64,000 bases of DNA from JANRKF01 sp033763575 (lineage in GTDB: Bacteria > Pseudomonadota > Alphaproteobacteria > Rickettsiales > SXRF01). A model generated the notes under the pieces. It had not been told where the DNA came from, did not search any database, and worked only from the letters and a program-made list of their open reading frames with translations. The stretch is from the NCBI GenBank assembly GCA_033763575.1, contig JANRKF010000006.1, forward strand, positions 1 through 64,000, given 5' to 3'. Shown one piece after another: positions 1 through 8,669 of this stretch. Position 1 is the first letter of the stretch. Every line of letters begins with the position of its first letter. A program made the translations under genes and the position numbers.

Positions 1-1
1 C

Positions 2-232
2 GCGGTGGAAATCGTGTTTCGCGGGCAATATAAAAATGCGGAAGAAGAACAGGCGCTCATCGATGATTACCGGGCGAAGTTCGCCTCGCCGTTTGTGGCG
101 GCTTCACGCGGCTTCATCGACGATATCATCCGCCCGCAGAACACCCGCTGGCGCATTTGCCGCTCGCTTTCCATCCTGCGTGCCAAGAAAATCGAAAATC
201 CGTGGAAGAAACATGATAATCTGCCGCTCTGA
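2..232 (+). CDS. pccB: Propionyl-CoA carboxylase beta subunit, C-terminal end (partial)
   Basis: These are the last 76 codons of a carboxyltransferase (beta) subunit of an acyl-CoA carboxylase; the gene begins before the window. The tail carries the family pattern AASRGFIDDIIRP, then an Arg-rich stretch, and ends in ENPWKKHDNLPL, typical of PccB. In the family this subunit moves CO2 from carboxybiotin to propionyl-CoA, giving methylmalonyl-CoA. The biotin-carrying partner pccA lies about 430 bases downstream on the same strand, which supports propionyl-CoA over other acyl-CoA substrates. The stop codon overlaps the next start by one base. Confidence 0.9.
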   Translation, partial: AVEIVFRGQYKNAEEEQALIDDYRAKFASPFVAASRGFIDDIIRPQNTRWRICRSLSILRAKKIENPWKKHDNLPL

Positions 233-594
233 TGGCCAAGCTGGTTCTGATATTATTATTACTCGCGGTCGTCATCATCGTCGTCATCCGCATGCAGGGC
301 GGCGTCTATACGCGTTTCATGGCGGGTGCCGGTGAGGTGATGGGGAAAATTGAGAAAAAAGAAACGCGGATCGACAGGCCGGATAAGCACACTTCTGAAA
401 ATATCCTGATTTATAGCTATGTGGTGGACGGTGTTATGCATCGAGGCGAAGAGCGTGTGGAATATGACGATTTATGGATGGATGCCCGCGAAGGAATGGA
501 GTTGCGTGTATATTATTCCAAGACACGCCCGCAGCAAAGTTTTCCGGCGGCGGTGATGGATAGGCGACTTGGGATATTCGAGGCTGTTCAATAG
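232..594 (+). CDS. Small membrane-anchored DUF3592-like protein
   Basis: This 120-residue protein has one hydrophobic N-terminal segment (about residues 3-20) and a soluble domain with alternating polar and hydrophobic residues (NILIYSYVVDGVMHRGEE, then GMELRVYYSKTRPQQS). That layout resembles DUF3592 proteins, membrane-tethered beta domains of unknown function. The start overlaps the pccB stop (TGATG), so it is probably translationally coupled and co-transcribed between pccB and pccA. No catalytic motif is visible. The DUF3592 assignment is from pattern memory. Confidence 0.6.
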   Translation: MAKLVLILLLLAVVIIVVIRMQGGVYTRFMAGAGEVMGKIEKKETRIDRPDKHTSENILIYSYVVDGVMHRGEERVEYDDLWMDAREGMELRVYYSKTRPQQSFPAAVMDRRLGIFEAVQ

Positions 595-662
595 AAAAAT
601 CTGCTTTGTTATGGTACGCAAAACTGCTATCCATAGCGGCGAAAAACAATACTGGGAGCGTT

Positions 663-2654
663 ATGTTTAAAAAAATTCTCATTGCCAATCGTGGCGAAAT
701 CGCCGTGCGTATCATGCAGACGGCCAAGCAGATGGGCATCAAGACGGTGGCCATCTATTCCGAGGCCGATACCAGCGCCCTGCATGTGAAAGAGGCGGAT
801 GAGGCGGTGTATGTGGGCGCAAGCCCCTCGGTCAAAAGCTACCTGAATATCGATAATATTCTCGCGGCGGTGGCTTCCACCGGGGCGGAGGCGGTGCATC
901 CCGGCTATGGCTTCCTTTCGGAAAATGCCGAATTCGCGCAGCGCCTGAAAGAGGCGGGCGCCGTGCTGATCGGCCCATCCACCGAGGCGGTGAAGAAAAT
1001 GGGCGACAAAATCGAGTCCAAGAAAATCGCTATCAAGGCCGGTGTTTCAACGGTGCCGGGCATGCTCGACGTGATTACGTCCGACGCCGATGCCAAGCGT
1101 GTCGCCAAGGAAGTGGGTTTTCCGGTGATGATCAAAGCGGCGGCAGGCGGCGGCGGCAAAGGCATGCGTATCGCCCGCAATGAAAAAGAATTGCTCGACG
1201 GCGTGAAATACGCTTCCTCCGAAGCCGCTTCCAGCTTCAAGGACAGCCGCGTATTTATCGAGCGCTTCATCGAGAATCCTCGCCATATCGAGATTCAGTT
1301 GCTTGCCGACAAGCATGGCAATTATGTCTGGCTGGGCGAGCGTGAATGCTCCATCCAGCGCCGCCACCAGAAGGTAATCGAAGAAGCGCCGAGCGTGTTC
1401 CTCGATGAAAAAACCCGCAAAAAAATGGGCGAGCAGGCGGTGGCGCTGGCAAAAGAGGTTGGCTACTACTCGGCGGGCACGGTGGAATTCATCATGGATC
1501 AGGAGAAGAATTTTTATTTTCTGGAGATGAATACGCGCCTGCAGGTGGAGCACCGCGTGACCGAGCTGATTACCGGCATTGATCTCGTTGAGCAGATGAT
1601 CCGCGTGGCCTATGGCGAGAAGCTGGAATTCACGCAAGAGGACGTGAAATTCGAGGGCTGGGCGATGGAGGCGCGGGTGTATGCTGAAGATCCCAAGCGC
1701 GGATTCCTGCCGTCCACGGGGCGCATCACGCGCTATCAATTGCCGAAAAATAATGACAATGTGCTGATCGATACCGGCATCTATGAAGGCGGCGAAGTCA
1801 GCATGTTTTATGACCCGATGGTGGCGAAAGTATGCTCCTACGGCGATGACCGCAAGCAGGCGATCGACACGCTCAAAAACGCGCTCTCATCCTTCGTTAT
1901 CGAAGGTATTTCGCACAATGCGAGCTTCCTCGAGGCCATCCTTGGCCATGCGCGGTTTGAGTCCGGCGATATTTCGACCAACTTCATCGAGCAGGAATAT
2001 CCGGGCGGCTTTATCGGTGCGGAGCTGACCAACGAAATCACCAAGACCTTCATCGGCGTGGCGACCACCGTCTTCCTACGCGATGCCGAACGCGCCTCGA
2101 AAGTCACCGGGCAAACGCCGGGCCGCGAACGGGCGATCGGCGCACGCTGGCTGGTGAATGTTGACGGGGTGGATTACCCGGTTTATGCCCGTCCCGATCA
2201 GGATCTCGGCTATTTTATCACGCAGAACCGCAAGCTGATCGCGGTGCGCACGCAATGGCGGCTGGGTAACCGTTTATTCCAGGGGACCATCAATAACGAG
2301 CCGGTGTCGGTGCAGATCAAGCATCTGCAGGAAGGCTACATGCTTTCTTACAGCGGTGCGGATGTGACGGTGCGGGTGCGCACGCCGCGTGTGGCCGAGC
2401 TTGCGCAGTTCATGCCGCCGCCGAAAGACCGCAGCCGCAAGGATCAGTTGAAAGCCCCGATTGCCGGGCTGGTGGTCGGTATGCGCGTCAAGGAAGGCGA
2501 GCTGGTGAAACCGGGTCAGGAACTGGTGGTCATCGAGGCGATGAAAATGGAAAACGTCATCTATGCCGACCATGAAACCACCGTGAAAAAAGTGAATGTC
2601 GGCGAAAAAGAATCGGTGCAGGTGGATCAGGTGCTGATTGAATTCGCGGCGTAG
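663..2654 (+). CDS. pccA: Propionyl-CoA carboxylase alpha subunit (biotin carboxylase + biotin carrier)
   Basis: The 663-residue protein has a biotin carboxylase N-domain (KKILIANRGEIAVRI at the start), an ATP-grasp domain with the glycine-rich loop AAAGGGGKGM near residue 162, and a carboxylase C-domain ending near residue 450. A linker (BT) region follows, then a C-terminal biotinyl domain with EAMKMEN; the predicted biotinylated lysine is K628. It carboxylates biotin with ATP and bicarbonate for the PccB carboxyltransferase, feeding propionyl-CoA into methylmalonyl-CoA. I chose ATG 663 because GGGAG lies 6 bases upstream and the protein then begins exactly where family members do; the frame is open further upstream without support. 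Confidence 0.95.
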   Translation: MFKKILIANRGEIAVRIMQTAKQMGIKTVAIYSEADTSALHVKEADEAVYVGASPSVKSYLNIDNILAAVASTGAEAVHPGYGFLSENAEFAQRLKEAGAVLIGPSTEAVKKMGDKIESKKIAIKAGVSTVPGMLDVITSDADAKRVAKEVGFPVMIKAAAGGGGKGMRIARNEKELLDGVKYASSEAASSFKDSRVFIERFIENPRHIEIQLLADKHGNYVWLGERECSIQRRHQKVIEEAPSVFLDEKTRKKMGEQAVALAKEVGYYSAGTVEFIMDQEKNFYFLEMNTRLQVEHRVTELITGIDLVEQMIRVAYGEKLEFTQEDVKFEGWAMEARVYAEDPKRGFLPSTGRITRYQLPKNNDNVLIDTGIYEGGEVSMFYDPMVAKVCSYGDDRKQAIDTLKNALSSFVIEGISHNASFLEAILGHARFESGDISTNFIEQEYPGGFIGAELTNEITKTFIGVATTVFLRDAERASKVTGQTPGRERAIGARWLVNVDGVDYPVYARPDQDLGYFITQNRKLIAVRTQWRLGNRLFQGTINNEPVSVQIKHLQEGYMLSYSGADVTVRVRTPRVAELAQFMPPPKDRSRKDQLKAPIAGLVVGMRVKEGELVKPGQELVVIEAMKMENVIYADHETTVKKVNVGEKESVQVDQVLIEFAA

Positions 2655-2662
2655 GTGCCGCC

Positions 2663-4087
2663 ATGATGGCATGCTGCGCCCGGCCTTCCATCGCACTCCT
2701 ATGCAAGGGGTTGTTGCTGGTTGAAGCGGTGGCTCTGCTGGCGTTGCTTTCGCCTGCTTCCGTTAGTTTTCCTTACGGTCATATGCTGGCGTTGCTGGTT
2801 TACGTGCTGGTTGCGTACGTGCCGGTTATTTTCGTCTGCTCCTGGCTGCGGCGGCAGTCGGTGGGTATGGTGTCCCTGTGCTTCTTCGTGTTGGCGGCGC
2901 TGGTGAGCCTTCATTATATTTATATCAGCAACGACAGCGCCTATACCAACGACATGCCGGGGCATCTTGCGCGGGTGCAATTCATCACCGATCACTGGCT
3001 TGCGCCCTATGAATATAAGGGCTGGCAACAGCATCACCCCCCGCTTTATTACCATCTTGCGGCGGCGGTGTATTGGTTGACAGATCAGTTTTTTGTCGCG
3101 GTGAACCCGCTCACTTCCTTGCGGTTTTTTTCCTGGATGTGTTATCTTCTGTTTAACGCCTACAGCCTGCTTACGCTGCGCCGGGCCGGGTTTTCGGGGA
3201 TTATCTATTATTCAAGCCTTGCCCTGTTGCTGTTATGGCCGGCGGGTTTTCACGTGGCGTCAAAAATCAGCCCGGAGCCGCTTTATTATGCGCTTTATGC
3301 TGCCTCGTTTTACCATGCGCTCTGCTGGTATCAGGAGGGCAGGCAGGGCGTGTTGAGGCGGGCGGTGGTGCTGGCAGGGCTTGCGCTCACCGTGCGTACG
3401 GGCGCGGTGGTATTATGCGCGGTCATTGCGGCGCTGGTGCTGATCCGCCTGTTCCAGCGGCGGGTGTATATCCGCGATTTCCTGAGCAAATATTGGCTCG
3501 CCGTCTGGGCGATTCTGGCGCTCTGCCTGGCGATTAATATGGGGAGGATTATTTTATACGGGTATCCGCTCAGTGAGCATCTGGTATCGTTCAAGAGGAC
3601 TCCGTTCCCTCTTAGCCATTATTTGTCGCTGCATTTTGATTATACGCTTACTCACCCCTTCAATGATTTTACACACAACCAGAGTTTTTGGGATTTTTTC
3701 CTTAAAACGGCGATCTTCGGTGAATATCGTTGGACTTCGCCGCAATTGGCATCCGCTTTGATTTTTGTAGCGATGCTGGTGGTGTTTTATACCGCCTTGC
3801 CGTGGCTTTTTGCGCGGCGGGCAGAGTGGCGGGAGTTGCTGCCATATCTGCTGGGGGCGTTGATTCCGCTCCTGTTCCTGATCGTATTTTCCGTGCGTGC
3901 ACCGCATTTTTCCACACAGGATGCGCGCTTTGTGTATCCATCACTTGTTTGTTTCACGGTGTTTTTTGGTAAAAGCCAGGAATTTTATCAGGCACGCCGG
4001 GCGCTGGCGTTGAGAGTGCTAGGCCCGCTGCTGGCCGGTTTTTTCACCATCCTCGCGATTATTTTTTTCTGGTGCAATGCCCGTTAG
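2663..4087 (+). CDS. GT-C type membrane glycosyltransferase (GT39/ArnT-like)
   Basis: This 474-residue protein is strongly hydrophobic, with roughly ten or more membrane segments. After the first segments an external loop carries acidic residues (NDSAYTNDMPGHLARVQF) followed by HHPPLYYH. This matches GT-C fold transferases, which use polyprenyl-phosphate sugars and place a catalytic acidic residue in the first periplasmic loop. A second protein of similar plan lies at 16672-18117 with YPPLYYY at the same place. Substrate and acceptor cannot be told. It starts 8 bases after pccA. Its last 69 bases overlap the 3' end of lipB on the other strand. Confidence 0.65.
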   Translation: MMACCARPSIALLCKGLLLVEAVALLALLSPASVSFPYGHMLALLVYVLVAYVPVIFVCSWLRRQSVGMVSLCFFVLAALVSLHYIYISNDSAYTNDMPGHLARVQFITDHWLAPYEYKGWQQHHPPLYYHLAAAVYWLTDQFFVAVNPLTSLRFFSWMCYLLFNAYSLLTLRRAGFSGIIYYSSLALLLLWPAGFHVASKISPEPLYYALYAASFYHALCWYQEGRQGVLRRAVVLAGLALTVRTGAVVLCAVIAALVLIRLFQRRVYIRDFLSKYWLAVWAILALCLAINMGRIILYGYPLSEHLVSFKRTPFPLSHYLSLHFDYTLTHPFNDFTHNQSFWDFFLKTAIFGEYRWTSPQLASALIFVAMLVVFYTALPWLFARRAEWRELLPYLLGALIPLLFLIVFSVRAPHFSTQDARFVYPSLVCFTVFFGKSQEFYQARRALALRVLGPLLAGFFTILAIIFFWCNAR

Positions 4088-4744
4088 CGGGAAATGGCGC
4101 TTAAGCGCTGCGTCCACCTCTGCCATCGTGGCGTTTATCCCAAGGGCGGCGAGCGAGGTCACGCCATGTTCGCGGATGCCGCAGGGGATGATCCCGGCAT
4201 AATGCGACAAATCGGGGTTCACATTGATGCAGATGCCGTGATAGGTCACCCATTTGCGTATGCGGATGCCGAGCGCGGCGATTTTAGATTCGGTACTCGG
4301 TACTCGGTACTCGGTACTCGGTGAAGAATCTTTCCTATCGAGCGCCTCTTCTTTTACCCATACGCCCACCCGGCCTTCGCGGGTTTCCCCCCGCACGCCG
4401 AATTCACCAAGGGTGGCGATGATCCACCGTTCGAGGGATTCTACATAGGCGCGCACATCCTGCGCATTGCGTTGTTTCAGGTCCAGCATCACATACGCCA
4501 CGCGCTGGCCGGGGCCGTGATAGGTATATTGGCCGCCGCGCCCGGTCTGGTAGACGGGAAACCCCTGCGCGGAGAGCAGGTCGGCAGTTTTAGCGCTGGT
4601 GCCGGCGGTGTATAAGGGCGGGTGTTCCAGCAGCCAGGCCAGCTCCGGTGCGCGGCCAGCCTGAATCTCCGCCACGCGCGCCTCCATGGCGGCGAGCGCT
4701 TCCGGGTAGGGCACCAGCCCCTTGCTTATTTTCCATTCTAGCAC
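4019..4744 (-). CDS. lipB: Octanoyltransferase (lipoate biosynthesis)
   Basis: LipB moves octanoate from acyl carrier protein to lipoyl domains, the first step of lipoate synthesis. Family motifs are present: GRGGQYTYHGPGQ, the SKIAALG lysine (K154) and IPCGI with the catalytic cysteine (C188). Residues about 132-153, just before K154, form an extra segment (KDSSPSTEYRVPSTES) encoded by a perfect heptamer array; other LipB proteins pass almost directly from the VWV strand to the KI.ALG motif. The frame is kept and both catalytic residues survive, so the enzyme is probably active. The C-terminal tail after KRHFP is also longer than usual and is antisense to the upstream glycosyltransferase gene. 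Confidence 0.93.
   Translation of the reverse strand: MLEWKISKGLVPYPEALAAMEARVAEIQAGRAPELAWLLEHPPLYTAGTSAKTADLLSAQGFPVYQTGRGGQYTYHGPGQRVAYVMLDLKQRNAQDVRAYVESLERWIIATLGEFGVRGETREGRVGVWVKEEALDRKDSSPSTEYRVPSTESKIAALGIRIRKWVTYHGICINVNPDLSHYAGIIPCGIREHGVTSLAALGINATMAEVDAALKRHFPLTGIAPEKNNREDGEKTGQQRA
4290..4323 (+). repeat. Perfect heptamer array CGGTACT x4.6 inside lipB
   Basis: CGGTACT is repeated without change at 4291, 4298, 4305 and 4312, with CGGT at 4319. On the lipB strand it reads ACCGAGT/AGTACCG and is translated in frame. The same word (ACCGAGT, ACCAAGT) builds the array in the nitronate monooxygenase gene at 14128. Confidence 0.95.
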
Positions 4745-4773
4745 TTGCCATGGCCTTCCGAGTTTGCTATCAA
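4745..4773 (+). promoter_or_regulatory. Possible sigma-70 promoter of tRNA-Leu
   Basis: TTGCCA at 4745 and TATCAA at 4768 are separated by 17 bases, about 45 bases before the tRNA. It lies just outside the lipB start on the other strand. The match is moderate and was found by eye. Confidence 0.35.
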
Positions 4774-4818
4774 CGCACCCTTACCAAAAACTGGTGGATT
4801 TACCAGTGTTTTACGTGT

Positions 4819-4903
4819 GCGACCATGGCGGAATTGGTAGACGCACTACCTTGAGGTGGTAGCGCCGCGAGGCGTGGAAGTTCGAGTCTTCTTGGTCGCA
4901 CCA
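4819..4903 (+). tRNA. tRNA-Leu (anticodon GAG)
   Basis: A 7-base acceptor stem pairs GCGACCA with TGGTCGC, followed by A and an encoded CCA. The D arm GCGGAATTGGTAGACGC, anticodon stem CTACC/GGTAG with loop TTGAGGT, a long variable arm and the T arm (GTTCGAGTC) are all present. The loop gives anticodon GAG, reading CUC and CUU. The long variable arm is as expected for a class II leucine tRNA. Confidence 0.96.
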
Positions 4904-4977
4904 CACTGCTTATCCGGTTTTCTGGGTTATTTGAGGGGTTTGCTTTTATCCCTAAACTCCTGTATCGCTCTTTTCCT

Positions 4978-6315
4978 ATGAGCAAAGCAACACATACCGC
5001 CCCTAAGGTGGGGTTTGTCAGCCTCGGCTGCGCCAAGGCGCTGGTCGATTCCGAACGCATCCTCACCCAGCTGCGTGCGGAGGGCTATGAGTTCACCGGG
5101 ACGCATCGCGGTGCCGATGTGGTGATCGTCAATACCTGCGGCTTTCTTGATACGGCCCGGGACGAGAGCCTGAGCGCGATCGGCGAGGCCATGGCCGAAA
5201 ACGGCAAGGTGATCGTCACCGGCTGTCTGGGCGCGAAGCCGGAAGTGATCCGCGAGAAATTCCCGAACGTGCTTTCGATCACCGGGCCTGCGCAATATGA
5301 ATCGGTGGTGAACGCGGTGCATGCGGCGCTTCCCCGCCTGCACGAGCCGTATCTTGATCTTATACCCCCACAGGGTATCAAGCTTACGCCTAAGCATTAT
5401 GCCTACCTCAAAATTTCCGAGGGCTGCAACAATCGCTGTTCCTTCTGCATTATCCCGAAGCTGCGCGGCGACCTGGTGAGCCGACCGTTGGCGGAGGTGA
5501 TGGCGGAGGCGGAAAAGCTCACCGAAAGCGGCGTTCGGGAGTTGCTCGTCGTTTCGCAGGATACGAGCGCCTACGGCATCGACATCAAATATAAGGATGG
5601 TGCGAAATTCCTGAATCTTGCAAATGAGCTGGGCAAGCTCGGCATCTGGGTGCGGATGCATTATGTATACCCATACCCCCATGTCGATGAGGTGATACCC
5701 CTGATGGCCGAGGGAAAAATTCTGCCCTATCTCGATATTCCGTTCCAGCATGCGAGCCCTTCGGTGCTGAAAAGCATGAAACGCCCGGCCAATCAGGAGC
5801 GTGTGCTGGAGCGCATCGCCAAATGGCGCAGCATCTGCCCGGATATTACGCTGCGTTCCACCTTCATCGTCGGCTTTCCCGGCGAGACCGAGGATGATGT
5901 GAAATTCCTGCTCGACTGGCTGCAAGAGGCACAGCTCGACCGCGTCGGCTGTTTCAAATATGAAAACGTGGCGGATGCCGATTCCAATACCCTGGGGGGG
6001 CATGTGCCGGAAGAGGTGAAGCAGGAGCGCTGGGAGCGTTTCATGGCCACCCAGCAGGATATCAGCAAGGCCCGGCTCAAGCGCCATGTCGGCAAAACAT
6101 TGCAGGTGCTGGTGGATGAAGCGGCGCCTCACGGCGTCGTTGCCCGCTCTTACGCCGATGCGCCGGAGATTGACGGCGTGGTGCATGTGCGCTCAAGCAG
6201 CGAAGCGGTAGCGCAAGGAAATATGCAGCCTAAAGGCCGCGTGCTGCCCGGCAGTTTCATCAATGTAAAGATTGAAAAATCAGATGCGTATGATTTATTT
6301 GCTACGCAGGTATAA
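4978..6315 (+). CDS. rimO: Ribosomal protein uS12 methylthiotransferase
   Basis: RimO adds a methylthio group to an aspartate of ribosomal protein S12. The 445-residue protein has the N-terminal UPF0004 cluster domain with three cysteines (SLGCAKA, NTCGF, TGCLG), the radical SAM motif CNNRCSFC (C150, C154, C157) and a C-terminal TRAM domain. SLGC near the start followed by VDSE separates RimO from MiaB. It follows tRNA-Leu by 74 bases and is followed by aspS after 18 bases on the same strand. The start fits the family N-terminus. Confidence 0.95.
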   Translation: MSKATHTAPKVGFVSLGCAKALVDSERILTQLRAEGYEFTGTHRGADVVIVNTCGFLDTARDESLSAIGEAMAENGKVIVTGCLGAKPEVIREKFPNVLSITGPAQYESVVNAVHAALPRLHEPYLDLIPPQGIKLTPKHYAYLKISEGCNNRCSFCIIPKLRGDLVSRPLAEVMAEAEKLTESGVRELLVVSQDTSAYGIDIKYKDGAKFLNLANELGKLGIWVRMHYVYPYPHVDEVIPLMAEGKILPYLDIPFQHASPSVLKSMKRPANQERVLERIAKWRSICPDITLRSTFIVGFPGETEDDVKFLLDWLQEAQLDRVGCFKYENVADADSNTLGGHVPEEVKQERWERFMATQQDISKARLKRHVGKTLQVLVDEAAPHGVVARSYADAPEIDGVVHVRSSSEAVAQGNMQPKGRVLPGSFINVKIEKSDAYDLFATQV

Positions 6316-6333
6316 TTTAGGAATAGGATAGCT

Positions 6334-8142
6334 ATGCACACTTACCGTACCCATCATTGCAATCAACTGACCAAGGCCGATGTCGGAAAAACCGCCAGGC
6401 TTTCCGGCTGGGTGCATCGTAAGCGCGACCACGGGCAGCTGCTGTTTATCGACCTGCGCGATCATTATGGCATCACCCAGCTGGTGGTGAATGACGGCAC
6501 GGCGCATTTCGCCGCGCTGACGGATGTGAAGCTGGAATCGGTCATTACGGTTTCCGGAAAGGTGGTGGCCCGCAGTGCCGAGACTGTGAATAAAGAGCTG
6601 GCTACCGGCGAAGTCGAGCTTTCGGTGGAGGAATATGCGCTGGAATCCGCCGCAGAGCCGCTGCCGCTGCAGGTTAACTCTGATCGCGAGCAGCCGGAGG
6701 AAACCCGCCTGAAATACCGTTTCCTTGATCTGCGCCGTGAGAAACTGCATAAAAATATCATGCTGCGCAGCCAGGTGATTTCAAGCTTACGCCGCCGCAT
6801 GACCGATGCGGGCTTCAACGAATTTCAAACCCCCATTCTCACCGCTTCCAGCCCGGAAGGTGCGCGGGATTATCTGGTGCCGTCGCGTATTCACCCCGGA
6901 AAATTTTATGCGCTGCCGCAAGCGCCGCAGCAATTCAAACAATTGCTGATGGTATCGGGCTTTGATAAATATTTCCAGATTGCGCCGTGCTTCCGGGATG
7001 AGGACGGCAGGGCCGACCGCAGCCCCGGCGAATTCTACCAGCTCGATATCGAGATGAGCTTTGTAACGCAGGATGATGTATTCGCTGCCATCGAGCCGGT
7101 GCTGGAAGGCGTATTTAAGGAATTCGGCGATAAGGAAGTAACGCCCGCACCTTTCAAGCGCATCACCTACGCGGAGGCGATGCTGAAATATGGCAGCGAT
7201 AAGCCCGACACGCGCAATCCCATTGTCATTTCGGATGCGACGGAAGTATGGCGCGGTTCCGGCTTCGGCATTTTCAACAAATTGATTGAAGGCGGCGGTG
7301 TGGTGCGTGCGATACCCGCCCCGGGTTGCGCGGAGAAGCCCCGCAGCTTTTTTGATAACATGATTGAGTTCGCCAAGCTGCAAGGCGCGCAAGGGCTGGC
7401 TTATATCGGCTTCGGCGCGAATGATGAACCCAAAGGCCCGATCGCCAAGTTTCTGACTCCTGAGAAATTGGCAGACCTCAAACAAGTGGCGGGCTTGAAA
7501 TCAGGCGATGCTGTGTTCTTCTCCTCCGGCACGCCGCTTTCCGCCTCGAAACTTGCAGGTGCGGTGCGCACGCATCTTGGCAATGAACTCGGCCTCATCA
7601 AACAGGGAGTGTATGAATTCCTGTGGGTGGTGGATTTCCCGTATTTTGAATATGACGAAGACGAGAAGAAAGTCATCTTCTCGCATAATCCGTTTTCAAT
7701 GCCCCAGGGGGGTATGGAGGCGTTGCTTACCAAAGATCCGCTTTCCATCCTCGCCTATCAATATGATATTGTCTGCAACGGCGTGGAATTATCCAGCGGC
7801 GCGATTCGCAATCACAAGCCGGAGATCATGTATAAAGCGTTCGAGATTGCCGGTTACGGCCCCGAAGTGGTGGATAAAAAATTTGGCGGCATGATTTCGG
7901 CCTTCAAATTTGGCGCGCCGCCGCATGGTGGTTTGGCTCCGGGCGTGGATCGCATGGTGATGCTGCTCGCCGATGAGCCGAACATCCGCGAGGTCATCGC
8001 CTTCCCGATGAACCAGAAGGCCGAGGATTTGCTGATGCAGGCGCCGAACGTGGCGGAGGAAAAGCAGTTGCGCGAATTGCATTTACAGCTTTCGCCGAAG
8101 GCGCTGAAAATACTTGCCGCAGAGAAAGACGAAGGAGAATAG
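6334..8142 (+). CDS. aspS: Aspartyl-tRNA synthetase (bacterial type)
   Basis: This 602-residue class II synthetase has an N-terminal anticodon-binding OB fold (WVHRKRDHGQLLFIDLRDHYG), class II motif 2 (FRDEDGRADRSPGEFYQLD), the bacterial GAD insertion in the middle (about residues 290-410) and motif 3 (GLAPGVDRMVMLL). Length is normal for bacterial AspRS. Whether it also charges tRNA-Asn depends on the presence of asnS or gatCAB, which are not in this window. A UPF0114 gene follows 5 bases after the stop. Confidence 0.97.
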   Translation: MHTYRTHHCNQLTKADVGKTARLSGWVHRKRDHGQLLFIDLRDHYGITQLVVNDGTAHFAALTDVKLESVITVSGKVVARSAETVNKELATGEVELSVEEYALESAAEPLPLQVNSDREQPEETRLKYRFLDLRREKLHKNIMLRSQVISSLRRRMTDAGFNEFQTPILTASSPEGARDYLVPSRIHPGKFYALPQAPQQFKQLLMVSGFDKYFQIAPCFRDEDGRADRSPGEFYQLDIEMSFVTQDDVFAAIEPVLEGVFKEFGDKEVTPAPFKRITYAEAMLKYGSDKPDTRNPIVISDATEVWRGSGFGIFNKLIEGGGVVRAIPAPGCAEKPRSFFDNMIEFAKLQGAQGLAYIGFGANDEPKGPIAKFLTPEKLADLKQVAGLKSGDAVFFSSGTPLSASKLAGAVRTHLGNELGLIKQGVYEFLWVVDFPYFEYDEDEKKVIFSHNPFSMPQGGMEALLTKDPLSILAYQYDIVCNGVELSSGAIRNHKPEIMYKAFEIAGYGPEVVDKKFGGMISAFKFGAPPHGGLAPGVDRMVMLLADEPNIREVIAFPMNQKAEDLLMQAPNVAEEKQLRELHLQLSPKALKILAAEKDEGE

Positions 8143-8147
8143 GCGGC

Positions 8148-8666
8148 ATGACCAGAAAACATGGAATAATAGAGCATATGCTGGAGCGCGGCCTGTTTGC
8201 AAGCCGCTGGCTGATGGCGCCTTTTTATGCCGGATTGGTGGGAGCATTGCTCATATTGCTTTACAGCTTTTTCAGCGAGCTTCTGCATCTGTTGATGAAT
8301 ATTGGCGCGTTGACGACAAGCGACGCCATTCTTGGCGCGCTGGCATTGATCGATTTATCTCTGGCGGGCAATCTTCTGATTATCGTCATGTTCTCGGGCT
8401 ATGAGAATTTTGTATCTGAAATGGATATTGGCGATCATGAAGATCGCCCGGAATGGATGGGAACGGTGGGTTTTTCCACACTCAAACTCAAGCTGATTGC
8501 CTCGATTGTCGCCATTTCCGGTATTCATTTGCTGAAAGTGTTTATGGAGATTGGAAAATATACCGATCGTGAGGTGATGTGGCTTACCATCATTCACATC
8601 GTATTCGTATTATCGGGTGTGTTTCTTGCCCTCATGGATAAGATTGCGTCTTCTGCAAAAAAATAA
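8148..8666 (+). CDS. UPF0114 family membrane protein (YqhA-like)
   Basis: This 172-residue protein has three or four membrane segments and the family opening ...LERGLFASRWLMAPFYAGLVGALLILLY, with FSGYENFVSEMDI in the middle and a C-terminal hydrophobic helix (IIHIVFVLSGVFLALMDKI). UPF0114 proteins are inner-membrane proteins of unknown biochemical role. It sits between aspS and a nitrilase gene with gaps of 5 and 3 bases, so the three are likely one transcript. Confidence 0.85.
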   Translation: MTRKHGIIEHMLERGLFASRWLMAPFYAGLVGALLILLYSFFSELLHLLMNIGALTTSDAILGALALIDLSLAGNLLIIVMFSGYENFVSEMDIGDHEDRPEWMGTVGFSTLKLKLIASIVAISGIHLLKVFMEIGKYTDREVMWLTIIHIVFVLSGVFLALMDKIASSAKK

Positions 8667-8669
8667 CGT

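Noticed and set aside
4927..6186. Open frame of 419 codons antisense to rimO
   Set aside because: A shadow of the rimO codon pattern that also runs under its start; no independent support.
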